The position numbers and the translations under genes were made by a program. Of a stretch of 64,000 bases of DNA, positions 22,571 to 34,099 are shown piece after piece (positions within the stretch are counted from its first letter, which is position 1; every line of letters begins with the position of its first letter). Source of the DNA: Rhipidocladum racemiflorum (Eukaryota > Streptophyta > Magnoliopsida > Poales > Poaceae); NCBI GenBank assembly GCA_036346355.1, contig CM070580.1, positions 23,923,374-23,987,373 on the forward strand, read 5' to 3'. The notes beneath the pieces are model-generated. The model made no database searches, had not been told where the DNA came from, and saw only the letters and a list, made by a program, of their open reading frames with translations.

Positions 22571-25500
22571 TCACATTCTAATGCCATTAACACAATTTTT
22601 GAAAGTAGATTTTGGCAAAGATTTAGTGAACAAATATACTAGATTTTCACACGACTTAGATTGCAATATCTTTACCTCACCATTCCTTTGGAGTTCGTGA
22701 GGATAGAAAAGTTTAGGGGCAATATATTTAGTGATATTGCTCTTTACATAACCCATTTGCATTTGTGCAACACAAGTAACATTATCTTCATAGATAATTG
22801 TAGGGGTATCGACGATATTAAGACCATATGACTTCTGGATATGATTAATTACACATATCAGCCAAACACACTTACGTGAGACATCATATAAAGATATAAT
22901 CTCTGATTGGTTGGTAGAAATAGCTACCAATGTCTGCTTAATAGAGTGCCAAGAAATGGTTGAACCACCGCAGAGAAACACAAAACCAATCTGAGATTTT
23001 GGCACTATGGGATTAGACAGATAGCCAACATCCGTATATCCCACCATGGTTAAATATTGATCCTTCTGGTAAAACAATCCAAGATTTTGAGTACCTTACA
23101 GGTATCTGAGTAAAGTCTTGACACCAGCCCAATGTCTTCTGGTTGGGACTACATGGTGTCTTGCTAGCAAATTTACTACGGATGCAATATAATGCTTTGT
23201 GCCATTCGCAAGATACATAAGTACTCTAATAGCTCTTAAGTATGGGACTTCATGTCTTAAGACTTTCTCATTTTCCATCCTCGGTTTGAAATGGTCTTTA
23301 TCCACTTCGAGGGATCTCACAACCATAAGGTCTTTTAAAGAATAAGATCTATCCACATTAAGGCCCAGTTCGTTTCAGCTTCTGGATTATGGGAGAAACT
23401 GCTTCTGATTATGGGAGAATCGGGTTGAGCCAGCTACAACTTCTAGATTTCGGACCGAGCCGGCGAGAATCAGCAAGAATCAGGTTTCAGCAAGATTCTG
23501 ATTCTATGCAGAAATCAGCTTTTGATTCTCAAAGAAGCTGTCCAGAATCCTTCTGTTCGGTAAATAATCCGCCTTTTTCTAAAGCAGAAGCTATTCAGAA
23601 GCTGAAATGAATGGTGCCTAAATCTTTTCAATACCCTCTTGGTATAGGTAGACTAGTGTACAAAAAAAAATTCTGGAAAATGCTCTAACTGCAGGCTTAA
23701 GCAATATTTGGATGACATTTAGATCATCGACATATACTGAGATAGGAATTTGCTTCTTTTATTTCCTCTATGGTTTCGATGACATTCATATCATCGACAT
23801 ATACTGAGATAATACAAACTCCATTCTGAGATTTCTTTATGAACACATGGCGATAATTATCATTATTTGAGTATCCATTCTTCAAAATGAACTCACTATC
23901 GGTTGTACCACATTCTCCCCGACTGTTTTAATTCTTATAGTGATCTCTTCAGTTTGATGCTATATATATTGCGATTATTAGGATCCAGAATTTTGACTCC
24001 TTCATAGACTCTCGTATAAAATATCTGTATCCAGTGATCCATAGAAACATGATGTCACTACATCCATCAATTGTACTATTAAATTTAAGCTTGCTGCCAT
24101 TGATATTAAATATCGGAATGTTATTCCACTTATTACAAGAGAATAAGTTTCATCGTAATCGATGCCGAATCTCTATGTAAACCATTGTGCTATAAGCCTC
24201 GCTTTATATCTCACAACATGGATATTTTCATCTCTCCTGGATGAAAAAACCCATTTTGATCCTATAATGAACATTTTAGGAGGTGTTCAGTCAAAAGGAT
24301 CACAAACTTTCCACTTATAAAGCGAGCGCCGCCTCAGTTGCTTCTTTTCATTTGACTGTATCTGAGCGCTTCTAGCACTTTACCATGGACTTTGGTTATG
24401 GATCCAGCTTTTAGCAATTTTATAGTCGAAATATATGTCGACAATTGTATTCTTTATTTCATACAATTCTCCTGCATTACTTCGGGGATATCTCTTTATT
24501 AATTTCTTTTAGCTCCGTGTGATTTCCCACAACGATGGAGTTCGAGTGTTTTGACTTCCCAGTGTTGGATTGTGTGTGCAAATATACGCTGGGGTTACCA
24601 TCTCCTGGATAGCTCACTTCAGGGATTTTCTTAACATTAGGTTGAGCTTCTTCCACTGTTATGGGTAGTGTTTTCATTTGTTCGGTTCTCTACTTCTGCG
24701 AACGTCTCTGTGGAATTGAGTCTCGTGCACCTGAAGGCCTCTCCATCTTTTTATCTTAAGGGTTAAGAGTGAGTTCAATATCCTTATGAGGTATTTTCAC
24801 TCTTTCATATGCATATGATGCAGGTATATAAGATCTTTTCATTTCCTTATGGTCAATGAAGGCATTTGATATATTATTAGCTTTATTTGTTGCAGGTTTA
24901 TTATCCTTCGAACTTCAAGTTCGGTCTCTTTAGTGTGTGGGTCTAAGGACTCGGTATTCTTTAATGTGGTACTTATCTCTCTCTAATGCTGAAAAAAAAT
25001 TCTTAGTACAATCAACGTACCGAGCCGTGTACATATCCCCTATCATAGGCTCTAGGCATTTTAAAACTTGACGGAGATTTATAACCTACATAGTCCTCAA
25101 CTTCCAGTAAGGTCCCATAGTGGCACTCTATAGTGGAGAGATTGGCACATATACAACACAGCCAAATTTTCACATATGAGAAATACTTGGTTCTTTCCCA
25201 CGCACTATCCGCAACAGGAAAATTTCATGATGTGCAGCTGGTCTGAGTTGAATTATTATTTCAGTACACAACACTGTGTGTCCCTATCAATTGGTGGGTA
25301 GCCTTCTATTCTGTAAGAGTGGCCAAGCGATAAATTTTTATTCATTTAATTAATGACTCTGTAAGGCCATTTTTAGTATGGACATGAGGTACGGAATGAT
25401 CTACATTAATCTCCATAGCCATGCAATAATCATTAAATACTTTTGAGATAAACTCGCTAGCATTATCCATTTCAATAGACTTGATCCTTTCTTCTGGAAA

Positions 25501-25707
25501 GGAAGATCTCAATTTAATAATTTAAACAATTAATTTAGCAAAATTATGGTTCATAGTAAATAAGAGACATACATAGGACCATATAATATAAGCATTTATC
25601 AATACTATAAAGTATCTGAAAGGGTCCGATAGGGGCTGAACAACTCCACAAATATCAACCTGAATTTTCTCTATGAAATTCAACGATTCTTCCCTAACTT
25701 TTAGGTA
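22571..25707 (-). pseudogene. Ty1-copia pol, 3' part (IN-RT-RNase H), broken
   Basis: From right to left on the minus strand the copia order is kept. An integrase stretch at about 25350-25490 reads IKSIEMDNASEF followed by HSVPHVHTKNGLTESLIK. A linker lies around 24480-24680. The reverse transcriptase motif GVCIISVYVDDMNVIE is at about 23780-23830. RNase H occupies 23077-22571, including GYTDVGYLSNP and SWHSIKQTLVAIST. There are many stops and frameshifts. A MITE (23362-23618) interrupts the RT end and a solo LTR (25713-27063) interrupts the integrase. The gag part continues at 28.5-29.4 kb. Confidence 0.8.
23359..23621. mobile_element. Tourist-like MITE (257 bp) in copia RT
   Basis: The element at 23362-23618 has terminal inverted repeats GGCCCAGTTCGTTTCAGCTT and GGCACCATTCATTTCAGCTT (reverse complement of the right end). 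It is flanked by the trinucleotide TAA on both sides (23359-23361 and 23619-23621). TAA/TTA duplication with GGC-type ends is the hallmark of PIF/Harbinger-derived Tourist MITEs. It inserted into an already resident copia element. Confidence 0.75.
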
Positions 25708-27068
25708 AGAAGTGTTGGGGAACGCGGTATGCTACACTAGCACAAATTAAAATTTCTACCGCAAACCAGAAAAGCTACTCGCAAGAAGGGGATCATAGAT
25801 CTATTACCACTAGACGCGCAGTTGCGGAATCCTTCGCACGTCGTTGTAGTGGATCGTTCTCGGCGTGGATCGTTCTCGCCGCGGATCGTCCTCTCCACGC
25901 CGCAGTAGCAGCAGCGTCACCACAGCAGTCCACACGTCCGGGGATGGAACGCCGTGCGTCGATGTGCAAGCACCGGGTCACTCGGTAGGGGCAATGAGAG
26001 GAGGTGGCTAGGGTTTCTGGCGAAACACCTCTAAACCGCACAAAAGTGTATGTTGCGTCTAGCCTCCTCCCCTCCTTATATAGCCACGAGGTGAAACCCT
26101 AGGCAGTCAGGGCCCATCTACGCGCTAAGCCAACGAGGTCCATTAATTACGGATTCAATCCGAATTAATGCGTCGGCAGCTAAGTGTGTGACCACAGAGG
26201 TTCATGCGCATTTGGACATGGATTCGGAAAACCCTTTTTTCTAATCCAATAGTCGATAGCGGCTCCTTGCAGAGCATGCCAACTCCCAAACGTATATGAT
26301 TAAAGTACTGATGTAATAATCCCTTTGCCAAACTATATGCAGATCGAACTAAAGGCGAGAAGCATGTCATCCTTTGACAGTTCAATCCATCTCTCGTATC
26401 CATGATATATTAATAAGTTGTGATTGACTTCTCAATCACGGCATGGCCATGCACTTCCTTAATCATATCACACTAGTGGCCTAGACATATATCTCCGTTA
26501 CATTGGAGTGGCAAATTCCATCTTGACTGCTCAATTCCCTCTTGACTGCTCAATTCCCTCTCCATGTTTCATAGTAAACATGAAAGCTACATTTATAACT
26601 ATCCGGTTAGGAAATAGTGTTTGGTAACCCCAAAGTAAACTATTACACATGTAGGGAATATGACAATCTCAAGTCTAAGGATCATACATCTACTATGTAT
26701 GAGATACACTGATGACACATAAGAATGTAACATTCTTGCAGTGTCCCATTGTGGGTCTATCTAACACATGTTCTTCAACATGCGTCCACAATGTATTGAT
26801 GATATCTCCATATCCCATGATATATGAAACATGATCATCGAACAATACATGTGCTGATCTATTCATCGTTGTTCTATACAATGATATCCGATCAGAGATA
26901 TTTATCGAATTATATCAATAAGTAAAGAGCTTCATAAACAAGTCACACACTTGTTGATCAAAACAATGATATACATTCATTGGACCAATAATCATATTAT
27001 TATTCATAAACATAGTCATGTTACAATCATCCATATGATTGCCTCAAGGGCATAACACTAACAAGAAG
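25708..27068 (-). repeat. Solo LTR, Angela/BARE-like copia (1351 bp)
   Basis: The LTR occupies 25713-27063 and is flanked by a perfect AGAAG duplication (25708-25712 and 27064-27068). On the minus strand it starts TGTTAGTGTTATGCCCTTGA and ends CGCGTTCCCCAACA. These ends match the general form of the Angela/BARE/RIRE1 group of grass copia LTRs, which have a 'TATGCCCTAGAGGCAAT'-like start. A TATA-like CTATATAAGG lies at about 26075-26085 on the minus strand. No internal domain is attached, so it is a solo LTR nested in the older copia integrase region. Confidence 0.8.
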
Positions 27069-28400
27069 ATCTAACTATAAGTTATATTTTAGCACAAACA
27101 GGGCATAAAAAATCTTCAGGCCTACGAAAGTCTTATGCTATGGACAACAAAATTATTAATTATTATTCTCATCATATTCAACTCAGGATAGCCTAGTCGA
27201 TTTGCCAGATCTTAAATAGTTCTAGGTTTTCATCGCAACACAAACTTCAGATTTTATATATATGCGTAATATAACCCAGAGGAGAAGAAAGAAAGTTTTT
27301 CAACCACACATTTATTACACACATTAAACTTAATCATGAGTAGTTATTCTATACCATCCTCGTTCTCTATCGATGTTCAAGACTTGAGAGTCCCTAGATT
27401 GAGCTTACGAATGTAATTTTGGTTATCTTTGTCTAGAAATCAATACTAAAAAGAGTAGGAAAATGAGAATTGTATTTTATTAAGTTACACATGCTTCACA
27501 GAGTACAGACTTTTTGAATGAACAAAACTAATGCTAATCACTTATCTTTAATCTTTAGCATGATCTCATGATTATGAACCTTAGGTTTGAATAATTGCGG
27601 GAGCCTCCTATTTATAGCATGCGAAGGGATGGCACTTTGTCATCTTCTAAGAGGTGTCTTCCCGCCAAAAGGTGTTTTCTCGTCGAAAATGTATCTTTTT
27701 GTTAAAAGCGGGGTCTCTTCATAGGGAATAACTTCCAAACAACTGTTTGTACCTGTCAGAGAAAGTGTCTCCAGCACACAAACCTTATACGGAAGTAACC
27801 TCCACCCCACCTGGATTAGGTCGGGGTGTAGACTTATACACATTCGACATGTATGCTGGTCGAGGTTATTCGACCATTGTGTCTCTATCAGGTTGGGATA
27901 ATTTAGGGTATACCATATCATCTGATATATATTGGTCAGGGATATTTCCACGTGGCTAAATTTAACTCTGGTTGAAATCATAACTAGGTAATGGGCCTTG
28001 GGTCCTGTCTTTATTTATGGGCTCTTTTTTAATTATAAGTGTGTAGGCCCAGAATTAATTAAGAACACATTAATCGTCATCATTCTCTGTCTCCATATGG
28101 AAATGATTCAGACTAGTATCTTTAAAACTTAAGACAGTGCGACTAGACTTAGGATATAATAGGGTATTCTTCTAGTGTCAATTATGAGAGCATTGCTTCT
28201 CACGATAGCCATAATATTTCCAATTCACTTAGGGTGGTCTTCTAGACAGATTTCCTCCCCCACCATTTGGATTATATTTTATTCTATATTAGAAGTATTT
28301 TTAACAATCATATAATTGTTGCATCAGGAACAAATTGCAGAATATAGAACAAACATATCACAATTAATCAAATATCTGAAAACATATGTATTTATTCAAT
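27069..28400 (-). other. Copia internal or LTR-like DNA, unresolved
   Basis: The first 200 bases continue the copia pol interrupted by the solo LTR. From about 27290 the sequence changes character. It contains a CTATAAATAGGAGGC promoter-like box on the minus strand (about 27605-27620) and sits between the copia gag and pol parts. It is therefore probably another inserted LTR or a rearranged piece, but I could not delimit ends or a target duplication. Confidence 0.3.
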
Positions 28401-28559
28401 TTTAAATGATAATGGCTCAACAGGAACACAGACCAAATGCTCATTCAAAAACTAGGATTAAACTGATAAAGAGACTCATAAGGAATATGTGACATCGACT
28501 AGCGAAATGAAAGAATACTTATGAGACTAATCTAAGTCTCCATATGAATTGTATGTGTC

Positions 28560-29420
28560 TTTTTGGGACTTCTCGAGCTCAGCAGGGACAAGTATCATAT
28601 CATCACACTTCTTAGCATCCATGACAATAACATATTGAACGGTGAAGTGTGCCTCAACATTGTCCCCAGGGTCTTATTAACTTTTATAGTGGATTGCATA
28701 TAAAGGTCTACCACATGCTTCGGGATGTGATAGTTACACAACCAATGGTTAGTATATCCATACCTAATGCAAGGTTATGCAGGGGTTTATATCCTTGTTA
28801 GCTAAGTCTTGCTTCTGGAAGCGCCCTAGCAATTTACATCTACTTTTTTCACTATGGATTGCCTCTTCCCCTATCTGATATGTCATTCTTCCATTTATCC
28901 CATTTATTTCTTTGGCCCTTTTTGTAGCGATGGCTATTGCTAGCTTGCTAAGCATTTGAATGTGCTTTGAGCATTGCATGAGTCCCTTTAGGTACAATGT
29001 AATGATTCTTCATCAGGAATTCATCATGCTTTTTTGCTTCTAGCGGAATGCATATTACCTCAAAGTACTTCTGGTATTTGGTATGATAATACTGTTGCTG
29101 TAGTATCATCATATTAGGGGCGGAAGGTGCATAATGTCTTATCGATCATTTTAGTATCAGTAACTTTTTGGTTACATGATATCAGTTTAGCGATAAGCTT
29201 ATGCATGGCAGAGTTATATGCTGCCATAGCCTAAAAATTTTGAAAGCGTAGGAACATCCATTCGCGTTGAGCTTCTTGCAGCAGGATGAATCATTGCTGG
29301 TGATATTTTTCCTTCAGAGAATTCCAAAGTAGCATCTAGTTCTTTTCATCAAATATTCGGCCTTCAGGTCCGTGTGAAGTTGGTGCTTCAAAAGTGCAAA
29401 AACTGCACACTTAGCATTTT
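28560..29420 (-). pseudogene. Ty1-copia gag remnant with zinc knuckle
   Basis: The minus-strand trace reads MKNHYIVPKGTHAM at about 29010, a basic K/R-rich segment, and then a zinc-knuckle-like CGYTNHWLCNYHIPKHVVDLY (about 28770-28700). Copia gag proteins have CCHC followed by 'PKHLVDLYQ' at this position. Several in-frame stops interrupt it. It is the upstream part of the copia element whose pol lies at 22.6-27.2 kb. Confidence 0.6.
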
Positions 29421-29734
29421 TGAGAAAAGTAGGGAGTACCAACTTCAGGCTGGGAAAAGGCAGCTCTAAAAAGTCAAGTTGTCAGTTTAATCTTGGTATC
29501 CATTGCTTAGGTGAGATAATTGCTACCATTCAAGACAAGTTCAATAAATTCCCTCTTTGCGATATCCAACATACCCTATTACTTATTTATGCAAAAATGA
29601 TTTTTACTGTTAGTAAAATCAATATTGCATTCTCACTCTTCAAGCATGAAAGTTTGGTCTATATCTATACAGTAGATAATTATCTAAAAATTTTCAGCAT
29701 TTTCTTAGCAATTTTCATAGTTTTCTACTAATTA

Positions 29735-30145
29735 TTCAAACAATTTTTAGAAACACTAAATAACAAAAAAAATAAATTTCAACATACATAAATATGGAAT
29801 TATGGTAGGATAATAAACCCAGAGATATGGAGCTTTCAATAGGCTATAAATTTTTTGTATCGTTTTTCATAATTTTTTTTAATTACCAAGTAATTTGTAG
29901 AATTACTAAGTAATAGAAAATAAATTTTAACATATATTAATCATATAATAATGATAACAAAATAAATCCAAAGATATGAAGCTCTCAATATGCTATCCAG
30001 AAATTCCTAGAATTTTCTACCATTTTTCATAATTTTTTGTTAATTACAAAGCAATTTTCAGAATTACTAAATAACAGATAAATTAATTCCACTACATATT
30101 AAATATGGAATAATGCTAGAAACATAAACCCAGGGGTATGGAACT
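29735..30145. repeat. Three diverged tandem copies of a ~157-bp AT-rich unit
   Basis: Units begin near 29738, 29893 and 30051. Each contains a TTTTTAGAAACACTAAATAA-like start, a run ending AAACCCAGAGATATGGAGCT or close variants, and a 'TTTTTCATAATTTTTT' block. The copies differ by numerous substitutions and small indels. The region just downstream (30150-30300) also carries a two-copy repeat of about 115 bp around AAATATCAATTTTA. No coding potential is present. Confidence 0.6.
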
Positions 30146-30339
30146 CCTAATGCGTGTTAAATATCAATTTTACCAATTTACGAAAGTCCATATACCTAGA
30201 ATCCTAATTTTTAAGATTTATCATCAATTTACGAAAATCCATATTCTGAGTAACCTAGCTTCTCATGCGTGGTAAATATCAATTTCATCAATTGCCATGT
30301 TAATCCCACCGTGTTGCGCAGCATGTTTGTCACTCGAAA

Positions 30340-30545
30340 CCCAACGGTTACCTGATGGGTATGTACGGCATTTCGGGTACCCGCGGGTGAAAATTAAAAT
30401 TTGAACTCGACCCGAACCCATTTCAGATGCCCGACCCAAAGAACCCGCGAGTAAAAATTAAAATCCGACCCCGACCCGGTCGGATACAAAACCCACGGAT
30501 ACCCGAACTCACGGGTGTAATTGCCATCCCTACCCGTCGTCCATG
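30340..30545. repeat. Dispersed-repeat-like block rich in ACCCG motifs
   Basis: The block contains repeated TACCCG/CGGGTA and AAATTAAAAT motifs arranged in two similar halves (about 30370-30410 and 30440-30480). It ends near GTAATTGCCATCCCTACCCG. Sequences of this kind ('GGGATGGCAATT...' read from the other strand) are widespread plant repeats, probably hAT-like non-autonomous transposons. Ends and target duplication are not resolved. Confidence 0.35.
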
Positions 30546-32316
30546 CTTCGCTTTGATGCTGCCCGCGAGGATCGGTTGGATCGGGCCATGTAGTTGTGGT
30601 GGTTACGGTAGATTGGGATGGTTTCTTGGATTGTTGGTTGCATTCTGAATTTCTAATTAAAAACGAATACGCCTTTTCATACACAGGTCTCCAACGGTCC
30701 AACCAAATAACATAATCTTAGCCGTATCAGACAAAAATCATCTGAATTTTAGACTATCTCAAGACATCACTTTTTTCTAGGCACATTGGTCGGACCTCCA
30801 AGCAAGCAACCTCAGGTCCACGGTATGTATCAGGGTTAACAAAATTAACAAAAATCGTTACTATCTTTGTATATATTTTTTCTATTTTTGATTTTCTAAC
30901 CGCATTAAATTTAATGAAGTATAATATTTCTGAAAATTTTACTACATAATCCTATGGCACTCTATGATAACATTAAAATTTCATATCATTATCAAGCTTT
31001 TAAATTTCTATACAAATCTATCAGTGTCTCTGTTTCTTTTCATTAATTGTTGTTTTTTTATTTTTCATAAACACTAAATGAATTCAAAAAATTTTGAATT
31101 TCTCTGAGGTATTTTATAGATTAATTGAGGTTTAATATGATTTTATACAATTTTCTCCTTTTTTTGCAATTTTCCTTTAATGTGTCCAAAATCGGGGAAA
31201 ATCATCAAGAATCGGTGAGGAATTGACGTCGCTTAGTTTGCCTATTTTTGAAGAAAAATCGTCAAAAATTGGTGAAAATCGATCGATTTTTGAAATTTTT
31301 TACCGCCGAGTAATCGGTAGCGATTTCTAGCATTTTCGAGCGATCTTTGACCATTTTTGATTCCGGACCAGTAGCGATTTTCGGATTGATTTCGGATTTG
31401 TAATGAATTCATTTTAAAATTTATTTCATCATTCATCGAAATAACCGAAATTCGGCAATTTCAAAAATTACTGAAATGGCTGGATAAAGAATAGAATTGG
31501 AACGAGTGTATTTCGGACCTTGGTATACAACACGGGAGCGCGTGAGTCGATGTCAAGGAAGACGAGCGCGGCATGGCACGAAGCTAGACGGAGGATGCCG
31601 CGTAACGCGTCGCTTTCCGCCACCTCTCCACGCTCTCCTCCCGTTCCCCACGTGAAGCTCCGAACCCGAACTCGATCCAGCGGTCAAGTCGCGCATGCAC
31701 CCGTAACAACTGCACTGCACTCTGCTCCGCCCCCTGGATCGATGTCTTCCTGCCGGCGCAGACGCGTCTCGTAGCGTATTAGCGACTCCAATCGTGCCTA
31801 CTCACTTGCGTTGTCCTTGAGCGGAGTGCAGCTGATAACCTATTCAGTCCTCGCCGTTCTGCGTAAACGACAACTTCCCTGTGCATACGTGAACATAGAG
31901 TTTCGACTTCTTTAATTATTATCTGCGGTACTGCCATGCTACGAAATCAAGTTGTTCGTGGGACTTGTTATCGAAAAGGACCAAGCAAAGGCATACTGTG
32001 TTTTCCCCCTGAGATCCAGAAATGGGACCGAATATGCCGATGATCAGCCTAGTTAGTCATCCAGGGTGCGAGATTGAATGGGATGGAATGATTTTGTATC
32101 ATTTGTTTATATATTGTTTTGGGTGAATGAAATGGTTTAATATATTGTATCCCATCATTCAGGATAGAATAGCTTCATTCAAGCAACCAAACATATACCC
32201 TTTGTACTACTCCATTCAGTCACAAGTAGTTATCGTTTTGAACATAGATACAATCAATTTTTTTGAAAATTTAACTATTAATTTCTTTTAAAAATTTTAA
32301 ATTGGATACATAAAAA

Positions 32317-32318
<2 letters not shown>
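30546..32318. other. Intergenic, no supported gene
   Basis: The sequence is AT-rich, apart from a GC-richer patch at 31530-31790. That patch has an 84-codon open frame of Ser/Arg-rich composition without a recognisable domain, and I do not call it. Confidence 0.5.

Positions 32319-32361
<43 letters not shown>
32319..32361. repeat. AT dinucleotide microsatellite
   Basis: About 21 tandem TA units are followed by a short TGTA run. Nothing else is present. Confidence 0.95.
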
Positions 32362-32373
<12 letters not shown>

Positions 32374-32482
32374 TAAAAAGTAGTTTTATAATATTATACT
32401 TTTATTGAATTTTATAAATATGTAATAATAAAAATTAGTGGTTAAAACTATATCTTAGAGATCAGATTTTGAGGCAACCCTT

Positions 32483-32653
32483 ACTGGTCAAGGCGCTTCT
32501 GCTTGCCTGACGAGGAGGCTGGAGCGCGCCGAGGGGCAGAGGTGCATGTACAACGAGCAGCCAGCGGAGGTGTGCTTCCTCTTCGCCAGGAAGTTCTCGC
32601 CCAGCGCGCTGCAGCCGCTGCTCAAGCTCGCGCCCAAGCTGCTCGGCTACTAG
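32483..32653 (+). pseudogene. Orphan C-terminus of Core-2/I-branching (GT14-like) glycosyltransferase
   Basis: An open frame ending at the stop 32651-32653 includes CMYNEQPAEVCFLFARKFSPS followed by ALQPLLKLAPKLLGY. Plant Core-2/I-branching beta-1,6-N-acetylglucosaminyltransferase-like (GT14/DUF266) proteins end in a closely similar 'NxQPxxxCFLFARKFAPSALEPLLxLAPKVLGF' block. Only about the last 50 residues are present, and the upstream DNA is AT-rich with a microsatellite and no catalytic part. This is therefore either a stranded last exon or a captured gene fragment. The fragment is uninterrupted and GC-rich, so it is not very old. Confidence 0.65.
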
Positions 32654-33266
32654 CTAGTGCATAGCTCATGCACATACCGTCAATCCTAGTCATACAGCAA
32701 CAGAATTTTTGGTGTAACAACGAGATGGGGGAAGAGAACAAGTAAGTGCTACTAGTAATTAACATTCTCTATGGTATTACAGTGGGTGATTGAAGCAATC
32801 GATCAAAGTCTTGTCCAAGGAGGCAAGAGCTGCAGTAACTAACCATATAACTTCATCTGAGTGCAATCTCTCTCCCTTCCATTTTGGGAGAGGATCGATC
32901 GATCAACTGAGTATAAATAAACAAGTGCTTAATTTGATTATGTGATTACGTGAATATGTGATGATTGTCTGATTTTGATGAAATTTGAATAATTTTTTAA
33001 ATCAAGAATGAGGAAGTTTTTGGTTAGTAAGAGTTGCGCAACGAGATTACTGATGATTAGTTGAATGACTTAATGGTATGCTATACCGAACGGGGCATAT
33101 TTCAAACATTAGATGATAACATCATTACTCGACGGTTTCAAAGCTTTAAAACTCGGAGAATGAATTTACCTCGTAATTGTACATTACCGCCTCAATGGTA
33201 TGTTTGAATCCTTTTCAATGTCAATAATAACCATGTCATATGATTATTGCAATAATCATTTATTTT
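32654..33266. other. Intergenic, no supported gene
   Basis: This is AT-rich DNA between the glycosyltransferase fragment and the 25-kb retrotransposon. I see nothing specific in it. Confidence 0.5.
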
Positions 33267-33271
33267 CTTAC

Positions 33272-33946
33272 TGTCGACGATTGGGGAACAGGCCCCCGCC
33301 GAGCTTACTTGTTGGTGGAGGGACCAACTGTGACCCCTTCTTGCGTGAGGGATTACTCAAGGAACGGATCACCAGATCTCAACGAGCGTGGACACGGCGG
33401 ATTTACCCTGGTTCGGGCCTCTCAGGGAAGAGATAATAGCCCTACTCCGGCTCTTGTATACTCTTGCAAAGTGTCTCGAGTGTATGACTCTTGTCTTACA
33501 ATCGGTGCAATACGTGTGTTGTCGTTCGTTGTTGTCCCCTCACGATGGGGACCCTTTTATAGCTTACAAAGGATCGAACCCCACGACCCCACTACCCGCA
33601 CGCGTTTGGACCTCGTCCAAAGCGTGGCAACCGTGGATCCTATCTTTCCGCCACGCTCCCACGGGAAACGTAACGGGCCAACGGAAGTTACGCTCGGGTG
33701 GTTATTCCCACCGACCCCGAGACCACGTAAGGTCGGCTGATGGCCGGCACCGAGCTCGGAATCGACTGGAATACGTGGCATTCTCGGTCCCACCCGAGCC
33801 CGAGCTCGGAACTGGGCGGAACGCGTAGCCTTCCAAGTTCCGATTAGACAATCCAGGGTAACGACCTCCTGGTGGCTCGGGCGGGAGCGAGCTTGGTCGT
33901 TGGTGGCATCCGAGGTAATTTATGGAAATTACCCGACCCCCCGACA
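33272..33946 (-). repeat. 3' LTR of Tat element (675 bp)
   Basis: Read on plus it runs from TGTCGACGATTGG to GACCCCCCGACA, so the minus-strand LTR starts TGTCGGGGGGTCGGG and ends CCAATCGTCGACA. It pairs with 57576-58265. A minus-strand TATA box CTATAAAAGG lies at about 33551-33562. Differences from the partner LTR are mostly 1-3 base indels. The termini form an imperfect inverted repeat longer than the usual TG..CA. Confidence 0.9.
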
Positions 33947-33970
33947 GCTAGCCCCCGAGGTTCAAGTGGG
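33947..33970 (-). other. Polypurine tract of Tat element
   Basis: On the minus strand CTCGGGGGCTAGC abuts the 3' LTR start. The same type of tract (CTCGGGGCTAGC) adjoins the nested 3' LTR at 55178, which supports its role as the plus-strand primer. Confidence 0.7.
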
Positions 33971-34099
33971 AAGAGGTCTAAGGAGGGCCTTCCCCTTGGG
34001 CCGACCGGTCTCGGAGCGTGTCGGTTCTGCCGCGGCGGACAACTGCCGCGACCAACGAGCTATTAACCTCCTCCGGGAACGAGCTTGTTCCCCCAGCTC

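Noticed and set aside
25793..26403. Two 82-codon minus-strand frames
   Set aside because: They lie wholly inside the Angela/BARE-like solo LTR and have no domain.
31520..31774. 84-codon plus-strand frame
   Set aside because: It is a Ser/Arg/Pro composition artefact in a GC-rich patch with no motif.
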